Source: Rhynchopus sp. YZ270_cl-10
Lineage: Eukaryota > Euglenozoa > Diplonemea > Diplonemida > Diplonemidae
DNA length: 64,000 nt
Direction: 5' to 3'
Assembly (NCBI GenBank): GCA_964035575.1
Contig: OZ037877.1
Span: forward strand, 186,001 to 250,000
Shown here: positions 61,929-64,000 of the stretch, piece after piece
Numbering within the stretch: the first letter of the stretch is position 1
Layout: every line of letters begins with the position of its first letter
Translations under genes and position numbers: made by a program
Notes under the pieces: generated by a model
What the model was told of the DNA's origin: nothing
Database searches by the model: none
What the model saw: the letters and a program-made list of their open reading frames with translations, nothing else

Positions 61929-62714
61929 CACCTATTGAAAAAAAGAAACTGGCTATTCAATAAAGAACAGACAGCTCTTTTTCTCTTGGCAGTGAGTCGT
62001 CATCTGGAGACGAACCCAAGTTTTAAAATATGCTAGAGCCACCTGCCAAATAATAGGGTGCTCAACAAAGGCCGAAGCCAAAAACAAAAAAAAAAAATCT
62101 TTAACGCAATACACATCTGGGGTAACTAACAACGGGTTCCGAATTTCAAATTTGACAAAAAAAAAAAAAAATTAAATTGCGTGGAGATCACACCGGGAAA
62201 AAAAAAAGGGTGACTACACGTTGTCAATTTCAGGCACTCCGCTAGGTACTAAAGTTCTGTTGATTGTCAACAGAACTTTTTGAAAATGGGGAAAAAAAGA
62301 AAAAAAAAAAAAGTTCTGCTAAGTGGTTCAGACCCGTTCTACCTGTCAAAAAAGCTCAGGAGAAGAAGATATGGAGAGGTGAGTGCTCAAACGTCCCAAA
62401 AAAGTCAAAATCGGGCGTTGGTAAAAAAAAAAGTTGCGTACCGTGCGCCTGCGGCGCAAGCATGTACCCCACCAACGTGGACCATCAACAGAATATTTTC
62501 AAAATCGGAAATCCTAGCGGAGAGCCTGGTCAATTTATCAAATTAAAAAAAAAATCTTACAAGACGAAGTGTGCTCATTGTGCCCGCACAATCACCCCAA
62601 AAAAGAAGTTAGGGTAAACGTCTCTGGGGCACAGGGACTAACACTCCGTGGGGGGAGGAATAACGTAGGTATCGCTTGTTGGTTTGATTTGGTATTTTGA
62701 AAACTTGGTTGTTT
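61929..62714. other. Gene-free stretch
   Basis: Contains a hairpin AAAGTTCTGTTGA/TCAACAGAACTTT (62251-62279) and a TGCGCCTGCGGCGC cassette near 62444-62457. A frame with KCAHCARTITPKKK near 62565 has no supported start. Confidence 0.45.
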
Positions 62715-63403
62715 TAGTGTACACCCGAAGATGAACTCCACTAAAAGGTATTTTGTTCAGGTTCCACTTTCTTTTGCCACAAAAGAGGCACCATTGAAGG
62801 AAACTAAATAGAAACGTACTCCTCGAGCGTACAGTCCCCTGAAAGACAGATGAACTGAGAGGGTGGAGGGGGTACTTACACAGGGGTTTGAAAGTTTGTT
62901 TGTTTTGTTTTTGAAAACTTGGTTGTATTGGTGTAGACACCCGAGGATGAACTCCACTATTGTTTTTGTTTTTTGTTTTTGCTACTCTGTTTGTTTTGCC
63001 TTACACAGGGGTTACAAGAAAGATCACAGTTTTTTTTTTTTATCTTTATTTTTTGCAAAATATCTTTTTTAAATCCGAGAAATAGATCCAACCGTCTCTT
63101 TGACAATTTGACACACAGGAAAGGCAGCGTTTATAATCTGTAAACGCCAATACAAGTATTTCAACATAATATTATGCAATCAATAAATTGATAGCATAGG
63201 AGGAGGAATCAACAAAGCCAATACAAGAAAAACAAATGTTCCTCTCGTGCACACGCAGCTAATCTAAAAGCAAAAAGAAAGTTGGATTATTATTTGTTCT
63301 GGTTTATGTAATCGTTTTTGCCCCCTTTTTTCCCCCCCTTTTTTTTTTTTTTTTGAAAACTCGGTTGCATCAGTGTAGACACCCGAGGATGAGCTCCCAT
63401 TAT
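62715..63403. repeat. Cluster of three TAGTG...CACTA modules plus one B module
   Basis: Modules at 62715-62743, 62929-62959 and 63371-63403, each preceded by GAAAACTTGGTTG or a variant. A B module is at 63154-63216 and a TGTTC/GCACA hairpin with loop CTCTCGT at 63237-63253. This is the densest clustering of the dispersed modules in the window. Confidence 0.7.
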
Positions 63404-64000
63404 TTTTGTTCTTTTTTTCGCGACACGAAATTGAGATCGGTATACCAAATATTTTGCGCGAAAAGCTCCAAACTTTTTCCAAAAACACTTTTTGGAGTGC
63501 TTTGTGAAAAAACAGGATTCGGCCTTACACGCAGGCACCCGACACAACAGATTCGTAGCGGGGTCGGCACTGACACTACGTGGGGATATTTAACCCCAGA
63601 GTGTTGCACTGGAAATTCCACACAACGTTAAAGTAAAATGACTTGACTTTGTAATTTTACTTTCCACAGATTCTCCGTTTAAATCCAACGGTCAAACCAC
63701 AAATAAAACCACAGCCATTTTTTTACTTCACTGTCGTCAAGGGGGAAAGGGGGAAACAAAAAAAGAGAATTTTTAAAATGAAGCTAAACCTCTTTGAGTC
63801 CTAAACGTCATCTTGAGGGAAAAAAAACACCGATGCAAAAAACGGCGGAGATTATTTTTGAAAATAGAAGTTAAATTCTAGAATTTCAGGCACGATGTGA
63901 TGTTACCAAAAAACGGCGAGGGACTATCTGGAATGTAGGCATAAAACACGCAACAAAAAAATGGGTTGAACCGTGTACACCTCAATCAAGACGTCCATAA
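63404..64000. other. Gene-free stretch to the window end
   Basis: AT-rich with short runs. A degraded CTAAAC...CCTAAACG copy of the small hairpin lies near 63786. No supported gene. Confidence 0.45.

Noticed and set aside
62264-62617. 117-aa frame with a CAHC motif
   Set aside because: No ATG, long Lys runs from A-tracts and an embedded repeat cassette.
1-64000. Retroviral, LTR, LINE or capsid-bearing elements
   Set aside because: No reverse transcriptase, integrase, capsid or envelope motifs and no long terminal direct repeats were seen; the mobile elements visible are small DNA-type ones.

Overview
The window looks like nuclear DNA of a single-celled eukaryote (protist). The main genes are eukaryote-type: secreted or membrane-anchored surface proteins with a signal peptide, Thr/Pro stalk, one membrane helix and short tail, plus an ankyrin protein and a ubiquitin-like/leucine-rich-repeat protein. 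Outside the first 23 kb, genes are about 5-12 kb apart, and the gaps are AT-rich, homopolymer-rich and full of small inverted-repeat elements. TAA, TAG and TGA all end genes, which fits the standard code. No ribosome-binding sites, operons, tRNA or rRNA were seen. The lineage cannot be named from the sequence.

Layout. (1) 1-18632: a tandem array with a 4105-bp period, 4.5 copies, identical wherever I compared them. Each unit carries one minus-strand gene for a roughly 729-aa type I surface protein with six CUB-like modules. (2) 18633-23300: a diverged terminal unit with a sixth gene. Its spacer carries a 640-bp hAT-like insertion that the other units lack, and its upstream region lacks the segment holding the TATA-like box. 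(3) 23.3-34.8 kb: one low-complexity hypothetical gene (25.9-27.0 kb), decayed coding-like DNA, micro- and minisatellites and foldback repeats. (4) 34790-36674: a ubiquitin-like plus LRR (BspA type) gene whose frame shifts once. (5) 36.7-48.2 kb: repeat-rich DNA with a complete 1.9-kb foldback element that has a 7-bp target duplication, a second hAT-like element with an empty paralogous site, and a 3 x 261-bp tandem repeat. (6) 48270-50246: a YHYH-domain surface protein with a mucin-like stalk. (7) 51895-52917: a ten-repeat ankyrin protein. (8) 53-64 kb: mostly repeats, with a few short coding-like stretches.

All confidently called genes are on the minus strand. The CUB-like and YHYH proteins share stalk wording (PTALPEGAT), which suggests one cell-surface anchoring format reused for different ectodomains. 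The array then looks like recent copy-number expansion of one such surface gene.

The most unusual feature is the density and variety of small structured repeats between genes. They include several MITE families with clear TSDs (5-bp, 7-bp, TA, 8-9-bp) and short hairpin families whose loops are conserved while their stems change in compensating ways. No retroviral, Polinton or other capsid- or envelope-bearing element was recognised.
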